From positions 1 to 23,180 of the forward strand of contig JBPCJO010000015.1 in NCBI GenBank assembly GCA_051005235.1: a stretch of 23,180 nt of DNA, read 5' to 3'. The notes beneath the pieces are model-generated. The model did no database searches. It saw only the letters and a program-made list of their open reading frames with translations, and had not been told where the DNA came from. Shown here piece by piece: positions 1 through 6,133 of the stretch. The stretch's first letter is position 1; each line of letters starts with the position of its first letter. The stretch is from JALQXV01 sp051005235. GTDB taxonomy: Bacteria; Patescibacteriota; Saccharimonadia; Saccharimonadales; 2-12-FULL-41-12. The translations under genes and the position numbers were made by a program.

Positions 1-201
1 GGCCTGAAAGGCGTCGGCAAATTCGGTGGGATTTTTACCACTTAACTGGATATACAACGCCAATGCTAAGCCGGCCACAACCTGCGAGCCAACGTACGCC
101 AGTGCCGTCACCGCCAAAGCCGAACCCGGGCCAAAACGGCCGGTTGGCTTATCGGCTGGTTTCTCCGGGTCGGGTGGGCGGGTAAAGTGGGAGTGTTCCA
201 T
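1..201 (-). CDS. N-terminal part of a membrane protein (possibly CPBP-type), cut by the window edge
   Basis: The open reading frame starts at the ATG at 201-199 and runs off the window after 67 codons. The first 22 or so residues are polar and proline-rich (several P, K and D), followed by a hydrophobic stretch from about residue 28 to 53 that is a likely first membrane helix. It starts 14 nt after the rseP stop codon on the same strand, so it is probably cotranscribed and translationally coupled; no good ribosome binding site is visible. The polar N-terminus followed by a helix resembles CPBP-family (CAAX-like) intramembrane proteases, but the catalytic region lies outside the window, so that name is only a guess. 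Confidence 0.6.
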   Translation of the reverse strand, partial: MEHSHFTRPPDPEKPADKPTGRFGPGSALAVTALAYVGSQVVAGLALALYIQLSGKNPTEFADAFQA

Positions 202-215
202 AGAACTGGTGTTTT

Positions 216-1319
216 TTAAAAGAATCTCTGGACGTCAACAATGGTGATTAAAACAAACAGTCCCATCAGCGCCACAAAGCCGGCGCCATGGATTGCCTCT
301 TCGCGCGATTTCGTAAGTGGCTTTTTGAGTGCCTTAAATAACAGCAATACGAATAGACGGCCGCCGTCGAGTGCCGGGATAGGCAAGACATTTATAATTG
401 CCAGCGACAGCGAAAGAATAGCGATAATAAACAGCACAAAGTTAATGCCGATTTTACTACCTTCGTTTAAAATTACTGCGATGCCAACTGGTCCGGCGAC
501 TTGTTCTTTAGCGGTCTTAGTGTCGCCCTTAAACAGGCTGCTAAAGGCTGTGCCGATACCCTTAAAGGTCAGCCCGGTGAGCTGTTTGGTCAAGCCAACC
601 GCTACCACCGGCGCCGACCAAGTGCTTTTTTGCAGTTGAATGCCCTCGCGGCCGGGTACTACGCCTACAAAACCATTACCGGTGTTCTCGGCGTTAATCG
701 TAACCTGAACCTCACGCTGCTGGCCATCGTGCCGAACAACAAACGGAATCGTTTTACCGGCGTTGTCGCGCGCTATCGAACCAATTTGGGTGGGATTGGT
801 TAGCTTGGTTCCATCAATGGATATGAGCTGGTCACCGTTTTGGATGCCGGCACGGCCGGCCGGTTGGTTGCTATCGACTTCGGCAGCCAAAACGGTGACC
901 TCGCGGGTGACTTTGGTATCACTGGCAACCGTAAATTGATTGTCGACGAGCTTGGGCATACCCATCAGCGCCAGCAGCGTAAACAAGGCCAGCGCGGCAA
1001 CGAAGTTCATGACTACACCAGCCAACATAATCTTAACTTTTGTGCCCAGCGGAGCAGCCCCAAAGCTGCCCTTTTGGGTGGCAGCATCACTTTCGCCTTT
1101 TAAGCGGACAAAGCCGCCAAGCGGCAGCGCGTTAACCGTGAATAAGAATTTACTATTTTTCGTTTTTACCTTTTTAGACCAAACACGTGGCGGAAAGCCA
1201 ATTCCAAACTCTTCGACCTCGACGCCACCGCGCCGGGCAGCAACAAAATGCCCAAATTCATGGATCACCACCAAGCCAATAAACATGACTACACTCAATA
1301 TCAAAAGGAAAACCGACAT
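216..1319 (-). CDS. rseP: RseP-like site-2 zinc metalloprotease (M50 family)
   Basis: This is an intramembrane zinc protease of the RseP/RasP/MmpA type, which cleaves membrane-spanning substrates such as anti-sigma factors or remnant signal peptides. Visible landmarks in its 367 residues are the HEFGH zinc-binding motif at residues 20-24 inside the first membrane helix, a PDZ domain at about 125-205, and the second catalytic motif NVLPIPALDGG ending near residue 320, followed by two more hydrophobic segments. Its length is shorter than the E. coli protein and fits one PDZ domain. It lies 18 nt after the 416-aa unknown gene, and a leaderless-type promoter sits in that gap. An rseP gene downstream of frr is classical, but uppS, cdsA and dxr, which normally lie between them, are missing. 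Confidence 0.93.
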   Translation of the reverse strand: MSVFLLILSVVMFIGLVVIHEFGHFVAARRGGVEVEEFGIGFPPRVWSKKVKTKNSKFLFTVNALPLGGFVRLKGESDAATQKGSFGAAPLGTKVKIMLAGVVMNFVAALALFTLLALMGMPKLVDNQFTVASDTKVTREVTVLAAEVDSNQPAGRAGIQNGDQLISIDGTKLTNPTQIGSIARDNAGKTIPFVVRHDGQQREVQVTINAENTGNGFVGVVPGREGIQLQKSTWSAPVVAVGLTKQLTGLTFKGIGTAFSSLFKGDTKTAKEQVAGPVGIAVILNEGSKIGINFVLFIIAILSLSLAIINVLPIPALDGGRLFVLLLFKALKKPLTKSREEAIHGAGFVALMGLFVLITIVDVQRFF

Positions 1320-1326
1320 TATTACT

Positions 1327-1335
1327 ATTTTAGCA
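1327..1335 (-). promoter_or_regulatory. Extended -10 promoter of rseP (leaderless type)
   Basis: On the minus strand TGC is followed by TAAAAT (1332-1327), then seven bases, then the rseP ATG at 1319. There is no Shine-Dalgarno sequence between them. Transcription would start at or within 1-2 nt of the start codon. The hexamer lies just after the stop codon of the upstream gene (1340-1338). The layout matches the promoters at 2597-2605 and 3941-3949. No convincing -35 box was seen. Confidence 0.5.
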
Positions 1336-1337
1336 CG

Positions 1338-2588
1338 TTACGAGGCGTCTGACTCGGCTAATTCAGCCTGTAATAACGTTCGGGCGTGGATATGTAGTGT
1401 GCGCGCTGTTATACCCTGTAAAAATAAGTTAAATAATTCTCGGTGATCGCTGGGTTCAAGGTCAGGATATCGGACGGTCAAATCAACTTTAGTCATAATA
1501 GGCCTTAGCTGCGTATTCAGTACTCCCGAAGCCTGTTCGGCAAACATTCTAGCACAATGGCCGAGTCTACGAACCGTAGTAATTTCGGGGCTGGACGGAA
1601 CTACTTTTTTATTCGAAGCCGTTGCGATATACATAATCCTATCGCTGACCTGAGCCTGCGCCTCATAGGTAGTTTTGGTAATTTCATTAAGATCAGATAA
1701 GTTATAACTCTGTAAGCCAGAGCGAGGATGATTTTGAAATATGTTCATAAACTTAAATAGTTTCTCAAAATCAACCGGACACTTTTTATTATCTGTGGTT
1801 ACACCCGCTAATACATGATGTACGGTTGAAGCCTCGGTAAATTCAGGCTGTGTTGTCTGAAGTTCCACTGCCCGGACAAGTAACTGATGGCTTATGCGTG
1901 AAAAAGATTCTGATGAACCAATACGTAATTTATTAGTAGTGAGCAAATCTTCTAATTTCGTGGCAAGCGGCTGAATTTGAGCTATATCACTTTGATAAAT
2001 GCGCTTAACCAGCCAGTCTTGGGGCTGAACGTAAAAATGCAGTTTACGCGCAATTGAACTTTTATCAGCTTCCTGGCTTCTGCTTGCCTCTATCAATCCC
2101 CGGACAATACCATTGGCAACTTGGTCGCGTACGAACAAGTCGCTGTTTTGTTCGGTATTTAACTCTGTTAAATCGTGAAAATTGGCTTGAAGACTAAAGC
2201 CAATGGCTGACCCATCGGCTGGCTTATTGTGGACAAACTGAACAAGCTGGTGGGCAATTCCAGCGCCGTAGCCATACATATCACTTACGTTAGAGTTAAT
2301 TGTGCGCTTTCTACCACGTAGCGAGGCGTTTGGCAGCCGGTCAATAGTATGTCCGTCGAGTGCTACGCCTAAACAATATTTAGCATTTTCTAAGTCCGGC
2401 GCTTGGGCGATCGCACTTCCCTCTCTGCTAAACGTATCGATGAATAACTGTGCTCCGCTGTCGATGCCACCGGCCTGGAAGTTCATGTCGGCTAAGACGT
2501 CCCTGTCATCATGGGGATTATAGGCAGCCATGCTATATTCCACTCTCGGAACACCAGGTTCCCTGTTTGCCTTTTGCTCAAAACTCAT
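1338..2588 (-). CDS. Unknown 416-residue soluble protein
   Basis: I do not recognise this protein. It has no signal peptide and no membrane segment, and its composition is that of a soluble globular protein rich in H, N, Q and D. The first 30 residues look disordered; the remainder appears mostly alpha-helical, with a C-terminal stretch (about 350-410) rich in R, L and A. It occupies the place between frr and rseP where most bacteria carry uppS, cdsA and dxr, but I see no motif of any of those enzymes. Its start MSFE and the preceding promoter closely resemble those of the 103-residue gene at 3621-3932, which suggests common regulation. The ATG at 2588 is preferred because an extended -10 box lies 8 nt before it. 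Confidence 0.75.
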   Translation of the reverse strand: MSFEQKANREPGVPRVEYSMAAYNPHDDRDVLADMNFQAGGIDSGAQLFIDTFSREGSAIAQAPDLENAKYCLGVALDGHTIDRLPNASLRGRKRTINSNVSDMYGYGAGIAHQLVQFVHNKPADGSAIGFSLQANFHDLTELNTEQNSDLFVRDQVANGIVRGLIEASRSQEADKSSIARKLHFYVQPQDWLVKRIYQSDIAQIQPLATKLEDLLTTNKLRIGSSESFSRISHQLLVRAVELQTTQPEFTEASTVHHVLAGVTTDNKKCPVDFEKLFKFMNIFQNHPRSGLQSYNLSDLNEITKTTYEAQAQVSDRIMYIATASNKKVVPSSPEITTVRRLGHCARMFAEQASGVLNTQLRPIMTKVDLTVRYPDLEPSDHRELFNLFLQGITARTLHIHARTLLQAELAESDAS

Positions 2589-2596
2589 TATTTACT

Positions 2597-2605
2597 ATTA
2601 TATCA
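2597..2605 (-). promoter_or_regulatory. Extended -10 promoter of the 416-aa gene (leaderless type)
   Basis: On the minus strand the sequence is TGA-TATAAT (2605-2597), a perfect extended -10 element, followed by eight bases and the ATG at 2588. No Shine-Dalgarno sequence can fit. A TTGACA lies only 7 nt upstream of the hexamer, too close to act as its -35 box. Confidence 0.6.
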
Positions 2606-2698
2606 TGCTTGTCAAAATGCTTATACCTGATCTGTGAAGCCGGGCGTTTTGTAGTGAGTTTTGAAACCAGTTGTACATGCCTAAAAGCTAACATAATC

Positions 2699-2771
2699 AT
2701 CGTATATAATTTATATATACTGGGTATATATAGCTAACAGAGGTAGGGAGTATATACGAATTATATACGAT
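2699..2771. repeat. 23-bp AT-rich inverted repeat between frr and the 416-aa gene
   Basis: The arms 2699-2721 and 2749-2771 are complementary at 21 of 23 positions, with the outer 12 bp (ATCGTATATAAT and its complement) perfect. The 27-nt spacer contains a further GTATATATA run. The repeat lies in the 221-bp gap after frr and upstream of the promoter of the 416-aa gene. No U-run follows it on either strand, so it is not a standard intrinsic terminator. It could be an operator, a transcript-stabilising hairpin or a small palindromic repeat. The region is very AT-rich, which raises the chance of accidental pairing, but 12 perfect base pairs including CG steps is notable. Confidence 0.65.
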
Positions 2772-2809
2772 TAGGTGTGTCGCGTATTAACAATTTTAGA
2801 TAAAGCTAT

Positions 2810-3373
2810 CTAAACCGTCATGATCTCGGTTTCTTTGGATTTTGCCAGCTGGTCTACAGTCGTTTTGTGCTTAGCCATGGCTTCATCAACTTGGTTACTA
2901 TATCGTTTGTGGTCGTCCTCGCCAATATCTTTATCTTTTTTAGCTTGGTCGAATTCGCTTAGGCTGTCGCGGCGGACTCCGCGCATAGCAATCAGACAAT
3001 CTTCGACTTTTTCACCCAATTGCTTAACAATCTGCTGGCGTCGTTCGGTCGTTAGCGGAGGGATCGGCACACGAACAACTCGCCCATCATCGCTTGGGTT
3101 CATGCCTAGGCTATGGTTGTCGCGGATAGCAGTGTTAATTGCCTGTAAATTAGCCGGATCAAAGGGAGTAATCTGTAAGAGCTGCGCTTCGGGCGTACTA
3201 ACAGAAGCCAGCTGGATTAACGGCATCGGCTGGCCGTAGGCCTCTACCACCACGCTCTCGAGCATGCTCGGGTGAGCCCGACCCGTCCGGAGTTTTTTAA
3301 TTTCGGCTTCAAAACGCACAACGGCGGCATGAAACTTAGTATTGGCTTGGGTAACGACTTCTTGTGGACTCAT
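2810..3373 (-). CDS. frr: Ribosome recycling factor
   Basis: RRF splits the post-termination ribosome together with EF-G. The 187-residue length is typical for the family (about 185). Conserved landmarks are LRTGRAHP at residues 28-35, the beta-rich domain II core at about 45-100, PIPPLTTERR at about 109-118 and RGVRRDSL near 131-138 in the returning helix of domain I. It follows the 76-residue gene after 20 nt and most likely belongs to the transcript starting before the 103-residue gene. In most bacteria pyrH lies directly upstream; here it is absent. Confidence 0.97.
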   Translation of the reverse strand: MSPQEVVTQANTKFHAAVVRFEAEIKKLRTGRAHPSMLESVVVEAYGQPMPLIQLASVSTPEAQLLQITPFDPANLQAINTAIRDNHSLGMNPSDDGRVVRVPIPPLTTERRQQIVKQLGEKVEDCLIAMRGVRRDSLSEFDQAKKDKDIGEDDHKRYSNQVDEAMAKHKTTVDQLAKSKETEIMTV

Positions 3374-3393
3374 GCAGGTATTCTACTACTCTT

Positions 3394-3624
3394 TTAAGAA
3401 TTGCGCGATTCGTCTGAGCCGTCAAAATGATGCTGATAGCTATCGGCAACCGCTTCTTTTGCAACAATCAAAGCGGCACCAGTACGAATAGTTGCCATAA
3501 AAGCCTTCTCCATCGACAGCGCTAACGTGCGTTCAAGAGCTAAGCCGCCAAGGTTTCGTAAAGACTGAGACACATTAGCTGCAGGTGCACTGTTATGGCG
3601 ATACAGGGAGTTAGGCTGGTTCAT
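3394..3624 (-). CDS. Unknown 76-residue protein
   Basis: I do not recognise this protein. I chose the ATG at 3624-3622, which overlaps the TGA stop of the upstream 103-residue gene (ATGA), an arrangement typical of translational coupling; the reading frame is open 14 codons further upstream but that would overlap the preceding gene more deeply. The product has a polar N-terminal 20 residues, then an Ala/Leu-rich helical stretch (about 23-60) with moderate hydrophobicity that could be amphipathic, and an acidic and His-containing tail. With its neighbour it sits between tsf and frr, the usual place of pyrH, but it has no UMP-kinase motif. Confidence 0.6.
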   Translation of the reverse strand: MNQPNSLYRHNSAPAANVSQSLRNLGGLALERTLALSMEKAFMATIRTGAALIVAKEAVADSYQHHFDGSDESRNS

Positions 3625-3932
3625 ACGCCTATACTCTTTATATTGTGCGCTATTTGACTGGCGCACCAGCCTAAAGCACGTTGCATTCGAGTGCGTTGTT
3701 CGACTGTGTTGGGATTTGTAAAAAACAAGTCTTCTTGGGCGACTTGCTGCCGAGTTGCTTTAAGGGCGAGTCGGTATTCTATGTCGAGCTGTTCATCTAT
3801 TAGAGCAAACCGCTCATCGTCTGACAGATGGCCGTTTGCCTGGCTTAACATTGCTTCACGGGATTGCTTAACGTCGGCGCGAATAGCAAGCGCCTCAAAT
3901 GCAACCTCTGATTGGTTAATTTCAAAACTCAT
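3621..3932 (-). CDS. Unknown 103-residue helical protein
   Basis: I do not recognise this protein. It is predicted to be soluble, alpha-helical and charged, with Glu/Arg/Gln-rich stretches at about residues 15-75 that could form a helical hairpin. It begins MSFE, like the 416-aa protein further downstream, and shares the start-codon context ATGAGTTTTGA with it. The ATG at 3932 is favoured because a promoter with a -10 box 8 nt before it predicts a leaderless mRNA. It overlaps the next gene by 4 nt. It is the first of a probable three-gene unit with the 76-aa gene and frr. Confidence 0.68.
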   Translation of the reverse strand: MSFEINQSEVAFEALAIRADVKQSREAMLSQANGHLSDDERFALIDEQLDIEYRLALKATRQQVAQEDLFFTNPNTVEQRTRMQRALGWCASQIAHNIKSIGV

Positions 3933-3940
3933 AATTACTT

Positions 3941-3969
3941 ATTGTATCACAAATATATGTTTGTGTCTA
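3941..3969 (-). promoter_or_regulatory. Promoter of the 103-aa/76-aa/frr unit, with an inverted repeat in its spacer
   Basis: On the minus strand TAGACA (3969-3964) is followed by a 17-bp spacer and TACAAT (3946-3941), with TGA before the -10 box making it extended. The ATG at 3932 follows 8 nt after the -10 box, so the mRNA should be leaderless. The 18-bp inverted repeat CACAAA-N6-TTTGTG at 3948-3965 fills the spacer and could be an operator. Confidence 0.65.
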
Positions 3970-3974
3970 GTTTT

Positions 3975-4583
3975 TTATTCAACTTCGCCTATGGCGATGC
4001 GGCTAAAGCGGCGGACGACGATGTTTTCGCCCAGCTTGGCGATGCCCTCTTCTTTGATGTACTGTCCAACGGTCTGGTCTGGGTTCTTGATAAACGGTTG
4101 GTCGAGTAAACAGCGTTCGGCGTAATACTTTTTGATCATGCCACCGACGATCTGCTCGAGCATGTTGGCGGGCTTGCCTTCGGCTTTGGCTTTTTCGGTA
4201 AATTCCTGAGTCATTTTAGCTTGTTCCTCTTCTGGAACCTGGTCGACGCTCACGTAACTCGGATTACTCGCCGCAATATGCATGGCGATATCTTTAACCA
4301 GCGCGGTAAATTGGTCATTGCGGGCCGCAAAGTCAGTTTCGGCATTAACTTCAACCACTACGCCAATGCGGTTATCGTGGTTATAGGTGCTTACAACGCC
4401 GGCTCGCGCTTCGCGCTCCCCTCGTTTTTCGGCCTTTGTCAGGCCTTTTTTACGCATTGCCTGCAATGCTTTGTCAAAGTCGCCTTCGGCTTCGACTAGC
4501 GCTTTTTTAGCATCGGTAATACCAACGCCAGTCAGGCTGCGCAGCCGTTTAATTTCTTCGATCGAGATGGGGTTTTCTGCCAT
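3975..4583 (-). CDS. tsf: Elongation factor Ts
   Basis: EF-Ts is the nucleotide exchange factor that regenerates EF-Tu-GTP. The 202-residue protein has the N-terminal UBA-like domain (about 5-45) with the conserved core LRSLTGVGITDAKKAL, and the TDFAARNDQF motif at about residue 82-91 that contacts EF-Tu. The length corresponds to the short form, with one core subdomain reduced compared with the 283-residue E. coli protein. A Shine-Dalgarno sequence, AAGGAT, lies 9 nt before the ATG. It follows rpsB after 109 nt on the same strand, as in nearly all bacteria. Confidence 0.97.
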   Translation of the reverse strand: MAENPISIEEIKRLRSLTGVGITDAKKALVEAEGDFDKALQAMRKKGLTKAEKRGEREARAGVVSTYNHDNRIGVVVEVNAETDFAARNDQFTALVKDIAMHIAASNPSYVSVDQVPEEEQAKMTQEFTEKAKAEGKPANMLEQIVGGMIKKYYAERCLLDQPFIKNPDQTVGQYIKEEGIAKLGENIVVRRFSRIAIGEVE

Positions 4584-4634
4584 AGTTTGTATCCTTATAT
4601 TAGTTTACTAGGGGTGTTTTTAGTACATATTCTT

Positions 4635-4657
4635 GTTTCATTACTATTTAATGAAAC
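4635..4657 (-). promoter_or_regulatory. Hairpin between rpsB and tsf
   Basis: An inverted repeat GTTTCATT-N7-AATGAAAC gives an 8-bp stem in the rpsB-tsf intergenic region. There is no U-run immediately after it on the minus strand, so it is more likely an attenuating or RNA-processing hairpin than a full terminator. Partial terminators in this position are known in other bacteria. Confidence 0.45.
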
Positions 4658-4692
4658 GTGATTATGCAACCTTTAGGCGTAACCTTGCGGCC

Positions 4693-5484
4693 TTAAGAAA
4701 CACCAGCGGTAACAGGGGCTTGTGGGGCTGCTGCAGGAGCTGCGGCAGCCGCAGGAGCTTCGTCTTTGTCAGGTGCCGGCGCTTTTTTAGCTTGTTCGGC
4801 CCGGCCAGCGTTAATCGCGCTGACGAAATAACTAACAATTAAGTCGATGGTTTTAATGGCGTCGTCGTTGGCCGGAATGACGTAGTCGATCAGGCGCGGA
4901 TCGGCGTTACTGTCGACAAGAGCGATAACCGGAACACCCAGTTTGCGAGCTTCGCGGATGGCGTTCATTTCGGTAATCACATCGACTACAAAGACAGCGC
5001 CGAGCTTAGCTGACATATCTTTAATGCCACCGTATTGGTGGTTCATTAGGTCAATTTCTTCTTGGTAGCGCTGAACTTCGAGCTTGTTGTACTTGGCTTC
5101 GAGTGCACCAGAAGCCATTTTAGTTTCGAGGTCTTTAAGGTGCTTAATACGGCCATTTATGGTCGCTGTATTGGTGAGCATACCGCCGATCCAACGTTCT
5201 ACCACAAACGGCATCTGCGTATCTTCGGCCGCTTTGCGGACAATATCTTTTGCCTGGCGCTTGGTACCAACCAGCAAGATCTGCTTGCCACTGGCAGTAG
5301 TTTTATTGGCAAATGCCAACGCTTCTTCGAGCCCCTCAACCGTTTTAGTTAGGTCAATGATATGACTACCGGCCCGTTTGCTATGGATATACGGTGCCAT
5401 CTTAGGGTGCCAACGGCTAGTTTTATGGCCAAAGTGCGCTCCGGCCTCTAATAGTTGTTTAATGTCTACATCAACAGTAGCCAT
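4693..5484 (-). CDS. rpsB: 30S ribosomal protein uS2
   Basis: This protein of the small ribosomal subunit starts at the ATG at 5484 (MATVDVDIKQLLEAGAHFGH), not at the longer possible start 48 nt upstream: the AAAGGAT Shine-Dalgarno sequence at about 5498-5492 fits only this start, and the family's N-terminus begins here. The 263 residues include the typical AGAHFGHKTSRWHPKM segment, RWIGGMLTN at about 115-123, and PVIALVDSNADPRLIDYVIPANDDAIKTI near 190-220. The last 35 residues are an Ala/Pro-rich, low-complexity extension with Asp and Lys, seen as tails in several bacterial S2 proteins. It heads the rpsB-tsf unit. Confidence 0.97.
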   Translation of the reverse strand: MATVDVDIKQLLEAGAHFGHKTSRWHPKMAPYIHSKRAGSHIIDLTKTVEGLEEALAFANKTTASGKQILLVGTKRQAKDIVRKAAEDTQMPFVVERWIGGMLTNTATINGRIKHLKDLETKMASGALEAKYNKLEVQRYQEEIDLMNHQYGGIKDMSAKLGAVFVVDVITEMNAIREARKLGVPVIALVDSNADPRLIDYVIPANDDAIKTIDLIVSYFVSAINAGRAEQAKKAPAPDKDEAPAAAAAPAAAPQAPVTAGVS

Positions 5485-5585
5485 AGTGTGTATCCTTTCT
5501 CTTCGCCAAGGGGGCCTTTGCGTTCTCTGCACGAGATTCGCATCGGAGGAATGTTTCCCAAAGCTGCTTAATTAACAGTGAGTTT

Positions 5586-5594
5586 ATTGTAACA
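5586..5594 (-). promoter_or_regulatory. rpsB: Extended -10 promoter of rpsB
   Basis: On the minus strand TGT-TACAAT (5594-5586) forms an extended -10 element about 100 nt upstream of the rpsB ATG, leaving a leader of roughly 95 nt. The leader contains a Shine-Dalgarno site (AAAGGAT) and G/C-rich pairing segments that might serve S2 autoregulation, though I cannot match it to a known S2 leader motif. The promoter lies back to back with the bL31 promoter. Confidence 0.6.
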
Positions 5595-5600
5595 GATTAC

Positions 5601-5629
5601 TTGATTATTTACTACTGTTAGCGTATAGT
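5601..5629 (+). promoter_or_regulatory. Promoter of the bL31 gene
   Basis: TTGATT (5601-5606), a 17-bp spacer, and TATAGT (5624-5629) form a good sigma-70-type promoter. The transcript would start near 5636, giving a leader of about 95 nt with small pairing segments (for example GAGC-N5-GCTC) before the GGAG ribosome binding site. The -35 box is only 7 bp from the oppositely oriented rpsB element, so RNA polymerase could not easily occupy both at once. Confidence 0.65.
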
Positions 5630-5730
5630 TGTTGCTATCAGAACATAAAATTACGTCCGGAACTATCGACTGCGAGCCAGTAGCTCACCTCGCTAACCGA
5701 CCGGAACAATTAAGAGCTGGAGAACCCCAC

Positions 5731-6072
5731 ATGAAGAAAGATATCCACCCAAAAAACTATCGTCCTGTTATATTTCAAGACCTGTCAGAAGGCACCACTT
5801 TTTTGATGATGTCGACTGTTAAAACCGACGACAAAATCAAGCACACCGACGGTAACGAATATCCACTCGTCAAAGTACACATTAGCAGCGCCTCCCACCC
5901 ATTCTTCACCGGACAAGAAAAGCTCGTCGACATCGAAGGCCGCGTCGACAAGTTTAAAGCCCGCTCCGCCGCCGCCGCCAAAAAGCGCGAAGAAGCCGCC
6001 GCCCGTGGTGGTAAAAACCGCAAAGAACAAGCCGCGCCAACCACGTTGGCTGACGCGAAAAGCGCGAATTAA
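5731..6072 (+). CDS. rpmE2: 50S ribosomal protein bL31, cysteine-free (type B) form
   Basis: This large-subunit protein has the type B signature: it starts MKKDIHPKNYRPVIFQD and continues with TFLMMSTVKT, YPLVKVHISSASHPFFTG and VDIEGRVDKFKAR. No cysteines are present, so it does not bind zinc, unlike the C+ form. The start at 5731 is chosen over the longer open frame from 5629 because homology begins here and a GGAG site lies about 9 nt upstream. At 113 residues it is longer than usual (about 80-90); the extra C-terminal 30 residues are rich in Ala, Lys, Arg and Glu. It is transcribed alone and ends in a terminator. Confidence 0.93.
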   Translation: MKKDIHPKNYRPVIFQDLSEGTTFLMMSTVKTDDKIKHTDGNEYPLVKVHISSASHPFFTGQEKLVDIEGRVDKFKARSAAAAKKREEAAARGGKNRKEQAAPTTLADAKSAN

Positions 6073-6087
6073 TTACGCTAACAAAGA

Positions 6088-6119
6088 AAAAGGCCCGGGA
6101 TCTACCGGCCTTTTGTTAT
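6088..6119 (+). terminator. Intrinsic terminator after the bL31 gene
   Basis: AAAAGGCC (6088-6095) pairs with GGCCTTTT (6107-6114), with a further GG/CC pair inside after a single-base bulge and a short loop; the U-rich tail continues to TTTTGTT. It separates the bL31 gene from prfA 20 nt downstream. Confidence 0.85.
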
Positions 6120-6133
6120 GATTAAGAAAGATT

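Noticed and set aside
2655..2666. TGAGTTTTGAAA on the plus strand, identical to the start of the 103-aa gene
   Set aside because: It would open a frame of only about 27 codons with no promoter or ribosome binding site; a 12-nt match can occur by chance in 23 kb.
4635..4657. GTTTCATT/AATGAAAC inverted repeat as a parS-like site
   Set aside because: The 7-nt spacer and the T/A changes break the parS consensus; a hairpin between rpsB and tsf is the simpler reading.
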